Below, in pieces: positions 26,582-35,573 of a stretch of DNA of 64,000 nucleotides (position 1 is the first letter of the stretch; the number at the start of each line of letters is the position of its first letter). Position numbers and translations under genes: made by a program. The notes under the pieces are model-generated. The model ran no database searches, had not been told where the DNA came from, and saw nothing but the letters and a program-made list of their open reading frames with translations. This stretch comes from Streptomyces sp. 3214.6 (GTDB lineage Bacteria > Actinomycetota > Actinomycetes > Streptomycetales > Streptomycetaceae): the NCBI RefSeq assembly GCF_900129855.1, contig NZ_LT670819.1, positions 7,440,001 to 7,504,000 on the forward strand. The letters run 5' to 3'.

Positions 26582-27676
26582 ATGGTCGAGCCGATCTATG
26601 TACCGGTCCTGCCGACGCGGCGGGACGCCTGGACTGCCTACGAGGCGCTCGATGCCCTCATACGGAGACGAATCGCGCCGCTGTGGACACTCGTCCCGCA
26701 CTCAGGACCGGAGCGGACGCGAGGCGTGCCGGCCGCCCTGGAAGCTGCCGGTGACCAGGCCGCGTTGGGACGCTGGCTCACCCCACGGGTGGACCGGCTC
26801 ATCACGGCCATGGACGGAGGGCCCGGCTGGGTCGATGCCGCCCACGTCGAGGGCCGGGTCGAAGGGGCGGCCGTCGGCCTGTGGCGGCTGGCGACCAGGA
26901 GCCGTCTGCGCCTGGTCACCGGCCCGGAACGGGACCCCACGCTGCAGCGCTACACCGCCGACCTCGCCTTCCTCAGCGGCCGCGGGCTCGGCATACGGCT
27001 GCTCGTCGACGAGCCGCCCGACGAGCCCTGTTCGACGAGACTGCTGGAGCTCCTCGACCGGCTCTGCCTGCCCGTGTCGCAGACCGACCTCATCCTGGAC
27101 ATGGGCGCGGCCACGGAGGGGGACGAGACGGCGAAGAACGCCATCGCCGCCCTCGACCTGCTGGGAACCCTCCGGCGCTGGCGCACGGTCGTTCTCACCT
27201 CCGGCGCCTTCCCCCGCACCCCCGACCAGCCGGCCACGGCCGTCCGGTACGAGGTGCGGCGCCACGACCGGCAGCTCCACCATGCGGTGCGCGTGGCTCG
27301 CCCAGGGTTTCCCACAAGGGTGATGTACGGCGACTACTCCGTGGAGCACGCCTTCAGCGCCAACGCACCCTCAGGCGACGACCAGTACGGCCCGCCCTGG
27401 GGTCTGCTGCGCTACACCACTCCGGACAGCTTCCTCATCGCCCGTGCGCCCCTCAGGGGCCGCGAACGCGTCGACCGGGTGCGTGCGGCGGCGCGCTGGA
27501 TCACCGAGTCCGGGTGGTTTCGAGGGGTCGACCACAGCGCGGGGGAACGCTGGCTGCACGCGTGCGCCGGGGGAGAGGGCTCCGGGGGCTCGGGCAACGC
27601 GGAGACATGGATCAAGGCGGGGCACATCCAGCATCTGAACTTCGCCGTGCACCAGCTGATGAGCACCTGGGCATGA
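26582..27676 (+). CDS. Beta family protein (T4 beta-like)
   Basis: A 364-aa protein starting MVEPIYVPVLPTRRDAWTAY. The opening YVPVLPTR and the alternating (beta/alpha) pattern with LRLVTGPERDP, VSQTDLILDMGAATEG, RTVVLTSGAFPRTP and VMYGDYSVEHAFSANAPSG resemble the bacterial 'beta family protein' group named after a phage T4 protein. Biochemical function is unknown. Homologues are often in variable regions and paired with other genes; here it stands alone 102 bp after a MITE-like element. GGGGGAG precedes the ATG. Base composition is slightly less GC-rich than its neighbours. Confidence 0.7.
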   Translation: MVEPIYVPVLPTRRDAWTAYEALDALIRRRIAPLWTLVPHSGPERTRGVPAALEAAGDQAALGRWLTPRVDRLITAMDGGPGWVDAAHVEGRVEGAAVGLWRLATRSRLRLVTGPERDPTLQRYTADLAFLSGRGLGIRLLVDEPPDEPCSTRLLELLDRLCLPVSQTDLILDMGAATEGDETAKNAIAALDLLGTLRRWRTVVLTSGAFPRTPDQPATAVRYEVRRHDRQLHHAVRVARPGFPTRVMYGDYSVEHAFSANAPSGDDQYGPPWGLLRYTTPDSFLIARAPLRGRERVDRVRAAARWITESGWFRGVDHSAGERWLHACAGGEGSGGSGNAETWIKAGHIQHLNFAVHQLMSTWA

Positions 27677-27874
27677 CACCTCCTCCGCCGGCGTTGCGTT
27701 CATAAAGAAAGCGGGATTCGGGTCAGCCGTCACCTCGCCGAAACGCAACCGTCCCAACCTCTCCAAGACCGCCCTCTACCGTGGACACCACAGCTCACAG
27801 CACGCAGCTGACCCGACCGCCCCGGCCACCGTCGCCCGAAGGCACACCCCCGCCCTCGTCACGACAGGAGCTTC

Positions 27875-29773
27875 GTGTCCCCGCGCTCGTCCGCATCCCT
27901 TCGCTCCCGCGCATACCCCGCTCTCCCGCCCTGGCTCGCCCACGCCCTGCGCGCCCAGCGCGGGCCCGTGCCCTGGAGCGCGGTCACGCGGGGAGCGCTG
28001 GCCGCGGGGCCCCTTCTGCTGGTCGCCGTTCTCGCCGGGCGGACATCCCTCGGGGTCGTCGCCGCCATTGCCGCCATGCTCGCCGGGATCAACGACCGGC
28101 CCGGCAGCCGACGGGCCTCCGTCCGGCGGCTCGGGGTGCCCGCGCTCGCGGGAGCGGCAGGGCTGCTCGTCGGGACGTACGTCGGGGGTCACGTCGGGGC
28201 CGTCGTACTGACGGTCGTCCTCACCGGCCTCGGCCTCGTCGCCGGCGGGATGAGCGCCATCGGGCCCGTCGCCTCCGGGGCGGGCACGCAGTTGCTGGTG
28301 GCCGCGGCGATCGGGGCCGGGATGCCGGTGCCGGAGCCAGGACGGCTGCTCGCCCTCGCCTTCCTCGCCGGGGCCGGCTGGCTGCTCGCCCTGCGGCTCG
28401 TGCTGCCCACGCCGGGGGCCATGACCGGGGACTTCCGGTTCGACGGGGAACGGGACGCGGTGGCCCGTGTCTACGACGCCGTCGCGGAACTCCTCGACGC
28501 CGTCGGCACCGAGCACGCCACCGACCGCCGCGCCGCGCTCACCGCCGCCCTCGACCACGCCCAGGACGCCCTCGCCGGACCCCGGCTGCGGCGCTACGCG
28601 AGCTCCGCGGCCGAGCGGCGGCTGCACGCCCAGTACGCCGCCGCGTTGCCCCTGGCCGAAGCCGCGACCGCGCTCGCCTGGAGCGGGGAGCCCGTCGCCG
28701 AGCGGGCCTCGGCCGGGCCCCGCCGGCTCGCCGCCGCCGTACGGGAGAACTCGCACACGGGGCCGCTGCCCGCGCCCTCCCGGTCCGCGCCCGCGCTGCG
28801 CGCCCTCGACGACGCCCTGCTGCACGCGGCCGACGCGTTCGACCAGGGGAACGGCGGCGACCTGCACACCCGTCGGCGCGGCGCCCGCGACCTGCTGCGC
28901 ACCGCGTGCGGTCCGGGCGGGCGCGAGTACGGGCTGCGGGTCGGCCTGTCCTTCGGGGCCAGCGCCGCCATCGCGCAAGGACTGCACCACTCCCACTGGT
29001 ACGGGCAGCACACGCACTGGTACTGGCTGCCCGCCACCGCCGTCTTCCTGGTCAAGCCCGACCTCGGACCCCTGGTGTCCCGGGTGTTGTGCCGGGCCGC
29101 GGGAACCGTGCTCGGGGCGCTGCTCTTCGCCGGGTTCGCCGCGGTGCTGCCCCGCCCGGAGGGGCTCGTCGCGCTGGTCGCTCTCTGCGGTGCGCTGATA
29201 CCCGTGTCCACCCGGCACTTCGCGGCCCAGACGGCCGTCGTCACCGTGCTCGTACTGTCCCTGGTGATGGTCGGCGGGGAGCCCCAGGCCTCCGTCAGCC
29301 GGATCGCGGAAACGCTCCTGGCCTGCGCGATCGTCCTGATCGTCGGCCATCTGCCGATGCCGGGGGAGCGGGGCGGCCAGGTACGGGCCCGGCTCGCCAC
29401 GGCGGCCGGCGCCGCACACGCCTACCTCACCCACGTCCTCGACGGCTCCGACGTCGGCTCCGACGACCGTGCCGCCCGCTGGACCCTGCGCCGCGAGGCC
29501 TACCGCACCCTCGCCGAGGCCCGCACCGCCATCGCCCTCGCCGCGCACGAACTGCCCGCCCTCGCCCGGCACACCGAGGGAACGGACGAGGTCGCCGCCC
29601 TCCTCGAACGCCTCGTCGACACCACCACCGCCTGCGCCGTCCACCTCGACGACACCGGACGACTCACCCTCCGCCACCGCGAACGACTCGCCGAGCTCCT
29701 CGCCGAACTCGCCGCACGAACGCAGCGGGTGGGCCTGCCGACGCCCCCGCCGGTCCTGCCGATGGCCGTATAA
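27875..29773 (+). CDS. FUSC family membrane protein (aromatic acid exporter-like)
   Basis: A 632-aa protein with two blocks of membrane helices separated by a soluble helical region, the arrangement of FUSC/YccS-type proteins. Helices are evident in LLLVAVLAGRTSLGVVAAIA, GAVVLTVVLTGLGLVAGG and the second block after GLRVGLSFGASAAIAQGL (WYWLPATAVFLVKPDLGPLV). Family members export aromatic acids or other weak acids, but the substrate here is unknown. The GTG start has AGGAG upstream. The 3' flank carries a short (CCCTCG)n run at about 29791-29821. Confidence 0.82.
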   Translation: MSPRSSASLRSRAYPALPPWLAHALRAQRGPVPWSAVTRGALAAGPLLLVAVLAGRTSLGVVAAIAAMLAGINDRPGSRRASVRRLGVPALAGAAGLLVGTYVGGHVGAVVLTVVLTGLGLVAGGMSAIGPVASGAGTQLLVAAAIGAGMPVPEPGRLLALAFLAGAGWLLALRLVLPTPGAMTGDFRFDGERDAVARVYDAVAELLDAVGTEHATDRRAALTAALDHAQDALAGPRLRRYASSAAERRLHAQYAAALPLAEAATALAWSGEPVAERASAGPRRLAAAVRENSHTGPLPAPSRSAPALRALDDALLHAADAFDQGNGGDLHTRRRGARDLLRTACGPGGREYGLRVGLSFGASAAIAQGLHHSHWYGQHTHWYWLPATAVFLVKPDLGPLVSRVLCRAAGTVLGALLFAGFAAVLPRPEGLVALVALCGALIPVSTRHFAAQTAVVTVLVLSLVMVGGEPQASVSRIAETLLACAIVLIVGHLPMPGERGGQVRARLATAAGAAHAYLTHVLDGSDVGSDDRAARWTLRREAYRTLAEARTAIALAAHELPALARHTEGTDEVAALLERLVDTTTACAVHLDDTGRLTLRHRERLAELLAELAARTQRVGLPTPPPVLPMAV

Positions 29774-29793
29774 CCCCCGAGCCTGCCCGCCCC

Positions 29794-29825
<32 letters not shown>

Positions 29826-30013
29826 CGAGCCCTGCGCGCGACCTCGCAGCCACGTACAGTGTCCGGTGCGTTCGGAAAGTTACCGAGTCCTCACGGTCCG
29901 TGCCGGACCCGTGTCAACTACGTCTCAGTACCGCAACTGAGCGAGGCGTTCGCGGTCCGATGAGCGTTAACTCCTACAAGTCACGACGCTTTGACGCTTA
30001 TCGGAGGTGCGAG

Positions 30014-30190
30014 ATGGTGAACGGGCGAACCGTGCTCGAACGCTTTCCCGCGGGAGGGCCGCGCGGGTCGTGGCCTGCGGAAGAGTTCGCGCACGCCCGA
30101 CGCATGGAGGGGCTGCCCGCCGAGGTCGTCATGGACCTCGCCACGGACACCTTCCTGGTGGTCGTCCGGAGCGGCGACGCCGCGCGGTGA
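30014..30190 (+). CDS. Small conserved hypothetical protein
   Basis: A 58-aa protein (MVNGRTVLERFPAGGPRGSW). The central region EEFAHARRMEGLPAEVVMDL and the beta-strand end TDTFLVVVRSG suggest a small folded domain; no function is known to me. GGAGG lies 6 nt before this ATG, which decides the start over upstream in-frame ATGs. It is convergent with the ABC exporter gene, 4 bp apart. Confidence 0.7.
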   Translation: MVNGRTVLERFPAGGPRGSWPAEEFAHARRMEGLPAEVVMDLATDTFLVVVRSGDAAR

Positions 30191-30194
30191 CCCG

Positions 30195-32234
30195 TCAGCC
30201 CGCCTGCGACGGGGCGGGCACGGGCACCGGCACCCCCGTCGTGAACTGCTCGGCCTGCAGCGCGTACAGCTCGGCGTAGACGCCCCCGCCCGCCAGCAAC
30301 TCGTCCGGGGTCCCCGACTCCACCAGCTTGCCCTGGTCCAGGACGTGCACCAGGTCCGCATGCCGGACCGACGCCAGCCGATGGGTGATCAGGACGACCG
30401 TCTGGCCGCTGCCGGCCAGCGCGCGGATCTTCTCGAACACCTCCAGCTCGGCCCGGGCGTCCAGCGCCGCCGTCGGCTCGTCCACGATCAGGATGCGCCC
30501 GCGCCGGTAGGCCGCCCGCGCGATGCCGAGACGCTGCCACTGACCGCCGGACAGCTCATGCCCGCCGCTGAAGTGCCGGGCCAGCAGGGTGTCCAGACCC
30601 CGCGGCAGATCCTCGACCACCTCCTGCGCGCCCGCCTCGGCGACCGACGCGGCCAGCCGCTCCTCGGTGAGCGGCGCGGCACTGCGGCCGATGGCCACGT
30701 TGACCCGCGCCGTGAACGGCCACCGCTTGAAATCCTGCGCCACCATCGCGACCCGCTCGGCCAACTGGTGGCGGTCCGCGTCCGCCGCGTCCACGCCGTC
30801 CCACAGGATCCGCCCCCGGTCCGGCTTGTACAGCCCGGCGAGCAGCTTCACCAGGGTCGTCTTGCCGGAGCCGTTCTCGCCGACGAGCGCGATGATCCGG
30901 CCGAGGGGGAGCGTCAGGGTCACGTCGTCGAGGGCGGGGCGCGCCGACTCACCCGGGTAGCCGAACGTGACGTTCTCGAAGCGGATTTCGCGCGGCTCCT
31001 CCGGCAGGGCCGCGCCGCCCTCCGGGATCGCCTGTTCGGCCGCTTCGACGTACAGGCGTTGCAGGTCGCCCACGAACAGGGCCTCCTCGTGCAACTGGTT
31101 GACCTCCACGACGAGGGTGTTCAGGCTCGCTGAGCCGCTGCGGATCGCGATCACCGCGGTGCCCGCGACCGCCAGGGCCATCGTCCCCGTGAGCAGCAGC
31201 GCACCGAGGGTGGCGTAGGTCGCCACGGTCGCGAGCCCCGTCCAGGCGGCCGCGATCAGGCCGGTGCGGGCGGCGAGCCGGGCCAGCCGGGCCTGTTCGG
31301 CCTCCGCGGTCTCCGACATCGAACGGAAGTGCCGCAGCAGGAACGGGCCCACGCCGTGCACACGGATCTCGGGCGCCGCCGCCGGCTCGGTGAGCAGACT
31401 CGCGATGAGATGACCCGCGCGCGCGTGCTGCACCCAGGTGTGGAACGACTCGTAGCGTCGCCGGGCGTTCGTGAGCGCGCTCCAGGCGCTGGGCAACGTC
31501 ATCGTGACCAGCAGCGGCAGCAGCAGCGGATGCAGCACCGTGAGCACGCCGGCCGCCGCGGCCAGCGAGATCAGCGCGTTCACCACACGCGTGCCGTATG
31601 TGATCATCCGGCAGGCGGACCGGGCGCCGTACTGCGCGGTGTCCAGCAGCTTGTGGAAGGCGTGGTCCTCGATCGCGGCCAGCTCCACCCCGGCCGCCCG
31701 CTCCAGGTACAACTCGGTCGCCACCCGTTCCACCTTGGGCTCCAGCCGCCCGGTGGCATACGTCGACGCGGCCCGCAGCAGCGCCCCGAAGAGGAGTACG
31801 ACGGCCATCGCGACCAGAGCGGGAGCGGCGCCGCGCAGCCGGTCCTCGATCGAGCCGCCGGTGACCAGCCGGCCCAGCACGGAGTTCACCGCGAGCAGGC
31901 TCACCGCTTGCGTCACTCCCCGTCCCGCCTCCGCGGCCAGCACGATCCGGGCGGCCCGCGGGTCGGCCTGGCGGGCCAGCCGGAGACTGGTGGAGAGCAG
32001 GGAGGGCAGCCGGATGATCATGGCGCGGAAGTTCAGCTCCAGGAAGGCGTCCCGGTGCTGGTTCCACCCCATGTCGTAGCGGAGCGGGCCGCCGAACAGC
32101 AGCCGCTCGGACTCGGACACCTCACGCTCGTCGCACCCCTGCGACTTCCGAGCCTCCTCCGCCTTCTCCGCCTTCTCCGCCTTCTTCGCCTCCTCCGCCG
32201 TGTCTTCCTTCTCCGCCTTCCGCGCCTGTCCCAC
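30195..32234 (-). CDS. ABC exporter, fused permease and ATPase
   Basis: A 679-aa ABC half-transporter. The transmembrane domain (about residues 85-370) is followed by the nucleotide-binding domain: Walker A VGENGSGKTTLV (near 453), signature LSGGQWQRLGIARA (near 560), Walker B ILIVDEPTAALD (near 580) and H-loop VLITHRLASVRHAD. The N-terminal 35 residues are a charged Lys/Glu/Ala helix (KKAEKAEKAEEARK) encoded by a CTCCGCCTT repeat, unusual for this family and probably a coiled coil. The GTG start has GGGGAGG upstream. Substrate is unknown; it should dimerise. Confidence 0.88.
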   Translation of the reverse strand: MGQARKAEKEDTAEEAKKAEKAEKAEEARKSQGCDEREVSESERLLFGGPLRYDMGWNQHRDAFLELNFRAMIIRLPSLLSTSLRLARQADPRAARIVLAAEAGRGVTQAVSLLAVNSVLGRLVTGGSIEDRLRGAAPALVAMAVVLLFGALLRAASTYATGRLEPKVERVATELYLERAAGVELAAIEDHAFHKLLDTAQYGARSACRMITYGTRVVNALISLAAAAGVLTVLHPLLLPLLVTMTLPSAWSALTNARRRYESFHTWVQHARAGHLIASLLTEPAAAPEIRVHGVGPFLLRHFRSMSETAEAEQARLARLAARTGLIAAAWTGLATVATYATLGALLLTGTMALAVAGTAVIAIRSGSASLNTLVVEVNQLHEEALFVGDLQRLYVEAAEQAIPEGGAALPEEPREIRFENVTFGYPGESARPALDDVTLTLPLGRIIALVGENGSGKTTLVKLLAGLYKPDRGRILWDGVDAADADRHQLAERVAMVAQDFKRWPFTARVNVAIGRSAAPLTEERLAASVAEAGAQEVVEDLPRGLDTLLARHFSGGHELSGGQWQRLGIARAAYRRGRILIVDEPTAALDARAELEVFEKIRALAGSGQTVVLITHRLASVRHADLVHVLDQGKLVESGTPDELLAGGGVYAELYALQAEQFTTGVPVPVPAPSQAG

Positions 32235-32376
32235 CGTCGGCCTCCCCAAGTGGTCGTGGACGACGGCCACTATCGCGGGACGAGCCGCGTGAGGGCAGGG
32301 CGCGGGACGGGGAACCCGGGACGCGCGGGCGTGCGCCGGGGACGGCGCGCCGGACTGCCCCACGGGCAGTCAGGGA

Positions 32377-32817
32377 CTATGCGCTGATCGGCCGCGACCA
32401 GATGGGCGTCGTGCCCGTGAGGCGGCACAGGGCCAGGTAGAGAGGGATCGGCGGGGTGTACGGAAGTGTGCCGTCCGGTCGGTGGATGAGGTCGGGGCGG
32501 CGCGGGCAGTCCGGGAGGATCGCGCCCGTGGCGTAGCGCGCGGGGGCGGGCCACTCCAGGGCGTAGTCGGAGTCGGAGGGGACCAGCCACCACCAGTGCG
32601 CGTCGTCGGCGTAGACACAGCCCATGCGCGGCAGACGCGGCATGAGCAGCGGGCCGAGATGGGCGGGCACGGAGACCGCGTCACAGCCCAGGGGGGCCGT
32701 CATGCCCTCCGGCACGGCCAGCCGGTGCACGGCGTCGGGAGCGCCGGCGGGTCCGCGCTGCAGGCGTACGAGCGTGTCGAGGGTCAGCACCGGAGCCCGA
32801 CCGGGCACGGTGCTCAT
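32377..32817 (-). CDS. Hypothetical protein coupled to an anti-sigma-like gene
   Basis: A 146-aa protein (MSTVPGRAPVLTLDTLVRLQ). The middle carries MGCVYADDAHWWWLVPSDSDYALEWP and the end TPPIPLYLALCRLTGTTPIW, a soluble alpha/beta-like composition typical of conserved Streptomyces hypotheticals. Its ATG overlaps the stop of the upstream ATP-binding protein gene as ATGA, so the two are translationally coupled, suggesting a functional link. Function is unknown. Confidence 0.75.
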   Translation of the reverse strand: MSTVPGRAPVLTLDTLVRLQRGPAGAPDAVHRLAVPEGMTAPLGCDAVSVPAHLGPLLMPRLPRMGCVYADDAHWWWLVPSDSDYALEWPAPARYATGAILPDCPRRPDLIHRPDGTLPYTPPIPLYLALCRLTGTTPIWSRPISA

Positions 32818-33905
32818 GTCCGTCCCTGCTCGCGGACGGGCTGCTCGCGGGCGGGCTGGAGGGGGAGCTGAAGCGGGAGTTGGAGGAGCAGCGGGAGGGC
32901 GTCGGCGGCGTGGCCGGATGCCCGAGTCCACCCGTCGTGGCCGTCACGGCCGTCGTGCTCACGAGCGTCGTGCCCAGCGGGACCGGCGTGTCCTGCGTGC
33001 TCGGCGGTGCGGTGCCATTGCGGCATCACGCGGGGGGCCGGACCGTCGGACGCGGTAGGCACGGCGGATGCCGTTGGTGCGGCGGACGCGGTCGGCGCAG
33101 CGGGTGTGGCCGGCAGTGCGGGTATGACCGGCCCGGTGGGCGCGGGGTGTGGTCGACTTGCGGCCGGGAGGGTCGCTTCCCGGTGGTGCTGCTCCGCGGG
33201 CTCGTCCTCGTCACCCGGGCCGTCGGCCGGTCCCGGCTTCGGGCGGGCGCCCCAGCCGAGGTCGTTACGGGGCCCGGCCGGGTCGGTGTGCGGCTCGCCC
33301 GGGATGTCGTCGAACTCGTCCAGGATGTCGAGGAGTTCGCCGAGGCCGGCGGGGTGCGGCTCGGCGGGACCGAGACGCAGACTGTCGCGGGGTTCGGCGG
33401 GATCGCCGGACACGCCGGCCCGGCGGGGCAGGTCGGCCCAGACCAGCAGGCCGGGGCCGTGCTCCTGCGCGCCCCAGGCGTGACACAGGGCCTCGACGAG
33501 CAGCAGCCCCCTCCCGTGCTCCTCCTCGGGACGCTGCGGGGAGGGGTGGGGCTCGCCCGGCGCGCATCCCTCGTCCCGCACGGCTATGCGGACCAGGTCG
33601 GCGCCGTCGTGCAGCTCGCAGACGACGATGTCGCTCGCGGTGTGCACGATCGCGTTGGTGACCAGCTCGGATATGACCAGGGCGGCGGAGTCGCAGGTGT
33701 CCTCGCACACCGACCAGCCGGTCAGCCGGGCCCTTGCCAGGCGTCTGGCCTGGGCGGGGGAACCCGGATGGGCGGCCAGTTCGAATCGGAACCGGCGCTC
33801 GGCAGCGGCCTGGTCAGGGCCTGCTCCCGCGCTGGCACCGAGACCCTGGGGGTGGCCTGCGGCGGCGTCTGTTCCTAAGGGCGCGGACGGAATCACGCTT
33901 GCCAC
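32814..33905 (-). CDS. ATP-binding anti-sigma-like regulatory protein (RsbW/AbaA type)
   Basis: A 363-aa protein with an N-terminal GHKL ATPase domain of the anti-sigma kind (residues about 35-165). The N-box is ALVISELVTNAIVHT, followed by VRIAVRDEGCAPGEP and the glycine box EEHGRGLLLVEALCHAWG. The C-terminal half is Pro/Ala/His-rich low complexity and likely disordered. It is divergent from an XRE regulator and a DUF397 gene, a combination known from whiJ- and abaA-like loci in Streptomyces. I chose GTG 33905 with GGCGGGG upstream; a TTG at 33932 is possible but lies in an inverted repeat. Confidence 0.85.
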   Translation of the reverse strand: MASVIPSAPLGTDAAAGHPQGLGASAGAGPDQAAAERRFRFELAAHPGSPAQARRLARARLTGWSVCEDTCDSAALVISELVTNAIVHTASDIVVCELHDGADLVRIAVRDEGCAPGEPHPSPQRPEEEHGRGLLLVEALCHAWGAQEHGPGLLVWADLPRRAGVSGDPAEPRDSLRLGPAEPHPAGLGELLDILDEFDDIPGEPHTDPAGPRNDLGWGARPKPGPADGPGDEDEPAEQHHREATLPAASRPHPAPTGPVIPALPATPAAPTASAAPTASAVPTASDGPAPRVMPQWHRTAEHAGHAGPAGHDAREHDGRDGHDGWTRASGHAADALPLLLQLPLQLPLQPAREQPVREQGRT

Positions 33906-33921
33906 TATCGCCCCGCCGTGA

Positions 33922-33957
33922 ACACTTGGCAAGTGTCACTCTGAAAAATGCAGAGTG
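33922..33957. promoter_or_regulatory. Two adjacent inverted repeats upstream of the anti-sigma-like gene
   Basis: ACACTT-GGC-AAGTGT (33922-33936) abuts CACTCTG-AAAAATG-CAGAGTG (33937-33957). Both are perfect and sit 17-52 bp upstream of the anti-sigma-like start within the divergent promoter region. They are candidate operators for the XRE regulator. Confidence 0.55.
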
Positions 33958-34182
33958 CTGTGTGACGCGGTGAAGGGCCGTGGCACACTGCTCGCGACAG
34001 CACGGCGAACGGCGCCAATGGGGATCAACGGAGACTCGTACGCATCCGTACAGAACTTCGAGTGGGTCTTCGAGTGGCGCCGTAGGGCTGCCGTAGGGCT
34101 GTCGGGATTCTTTTCGTGACCGGTCGGGTCGGGGCCCGCGTGAGCCCCGCGTGGGCCGGTCGGCTCTTTGTGGAGGTGGGGC

Positions 34183-35043
34183 GTGAGCGAACCGCGGTCC
34201 GCGCCGACGGTCGGACAGGTCGTCCTCGGCCGACGCCTGCTGGACCTGCGGGAACGCGCCGGGCTCAAGCGCGAGGAAGCCGCCCGCATCCTGCGCGTCG
34301 CGCCCGCCACCGTCCGCCGTATGGAGATGGCCGAGGTCGGCCTCAAGATCCCGTACCTCCAACTGCTCCTGAAGGCCTACGGCGTCACCGACGACGAAGC
34401 CGAGGGCTTCGTCCAACTGGCCGAGGAGGCCAACAAACCGGGCTGGTGGCAGCGGTTCCACGACGTCCTGCCGGGCTGGTTCTCGATGCACGTCAGCCTG
34501 GAGGGCGCCGCCGCCCTCATCCGCCAGTACGAACCCCACTTCGTCCCCGGCCTGCTCCAGACCGAGGACTACGCGCGTGGTGTCCTCCTGTCCGGCGCCA
34601 TCGGCCAGACCCGACCGGAGGACATCGAGCGCCTCGTCGACCTGCGCATACAACGCCAGGATCTGCTCACTCGGCAGGACGCGCCCCGGCTGTGGGTGGT
34701 GATGGACGAGACCGCGTTGCGCCGCCCGGCCGGCGGCCCGGAGGTGATGCGCGCGCAGATCGACAAACTGCTCGAAGCCACGAAGCTGCCCAACGTAACG
34801 CTGCAGGTCGCCCCGTTCGCCAGCGGGCCGCACCCAGGCACGTACGGGCCCTTCGTGCTGTTCCGATTCGCCATGCCGGAGCTTCCGGACATGGTCTACA
34901 GCGAGTACCTGACCGGCGCCGTCTATCTCGACGCCCGCACCGAGGTGGCGACCCACCTCGAGGTCATGGACCGCATGGCGGCGCAGGCCGCTACAGCACA
35001 TCGCACGAAGGAGATCCTCCGGGATCTCCGCAAGGAGTTGTGA
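34183..35043 (+). CDS. XRE family regulator with DUF5753 domain (WhiJ-like)
   Basis: A 286-aa regulator. The helix-turn-helix is near residues 15-65 (LGRRLLDLRERAGLKREEAA, VAPATVRRMEMAEVG). The C-terminal DUF5753 domain contains GWWQRFHDVLPGWFSMHVSL, IRQYEPHFVPGLLQTEDYAR and YSEYLTGAVYLD, all typical. GGAGG precedes the GTG start. Its stop TGA is directly followed by the DUF397 ATG. WhiJ-type proteins control development and antibiotic production in partnership with DUF397 proteins; a similar role here is inference. Confidence 0.9.
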   Translation: MSEPRSAPTVGQVVLGRRLLDLRERAGLKREEAARILRVAPATVRRMEMAEVGLKIPYLQLLLKAYGVTDDEAEGFVQLAEEANKPGWWQRFHDVLPGWFSMHVSLEGAAALIRQYEPHFVPGLLQTEDYARGVLLSGAIGQTRPEDIERLVDLRIQRQDLLTRQDAPRLWVVMDETALRRPAGGPEVMRAQIDKLLEATKLPNVTLQVAPFASGPHPGTYGPFVLFRFAMPELPDMVYSEYLTGAVYLDARTEVATHLEVMDRMAAQAATAHRTKEILRDLRKEL

Positions 35044-35319
35044 ATGGATCGCATCAAGACCCAGTCCAGGCCGCGGGTCCGCGCTCAGCGGATCTACAAC
35101 GGCATGCCCGCCAGGGAACTGGGCAGCGAGGGCTGGCACAAGCCGTGGAGTGGCGGCAACGGAGGCAACTGCCTGGAGGCGATGAAGCTCGCCGACGGCC
35201 GGATCGCCGTCCGGCAGTCCACCGACCCCGACGGACCGGCGCTGATCTACACCTCCGACGAGATGACGGCCTTCATCGAGGGGGCCAAGGCGGGGGAGGC
35301 GGACTTCCTGCTGTCCTGA
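35044..35319 (+). CDS. DUF397 protein
   Basis: A 91-aa DUF397 protein. The signature WHKPWSGGNGGNCLEAM, IAVRQSTDPDGPALIY and MTAFIEGAKAGEADF matches the family consensus (SGGNGGNCVEV, DSKDPDGPALVF, FVAGAKDGEFD). It starts immediately after the stop of the XRE gene, so they are co-translated. The N-terminal 25 residues (DRIKTQSRPRVRAQRIYNGM) are an extension not usual for DUF397. It probably antagonises or modulates the XRE regulator. Confidence 0.9.
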   Translation: MDRIKTQSRPRVRAQRIYNGMPARELGSEGWHKPWSGGNGGNCLEAMKLADGRIAVRQSTDPDGPALIYTSDEMTAFIEGAKAGEADFLLS

Positions 35320-35433
35320 CCGACCCGCCTGCTGCCTTTTCTGCTCTTGCCCTCCTTCAACCGCCCCCTTCAACCGCCCCCTTCGACTTCCTTGTTCTGG
35401 TACTGACTTGATGACTATGACTATTCGTGCCAC

Positions 35434-35526
35434 ATGCTTACGAAGCGCCTCATGACCGGGAGGACGACACCGCCGACGCCATCGTCCAGCATCCCGGGGT
35501 ACGGGGCGGTGGGCCGCAAGCGCTGA
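35434..35526 (+). CDS. Possible 30-residue peptide in a 254-bp gap
   Basis: A short frame reading MLTKRLMTGRTTPPTPSSSI then PGYGAVGRKR lies between DUF397 and the MocR gene. It is basic at its C-terminus. No clear Shine-Dalgarno is present, and the preceding bases are unusually AT-rich for the window (35400-35430). Evidence is weak; it may be chance. Confidence 0.2.
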   Translation: MLTKRLMTGRTTPPTPSSSIPGYGAVGRKR

Positions 35527-35573
35527 AACCCGCCCAAGGGGGCACAGCCGAGGCACAGCCAGGGCCGGCAGGG

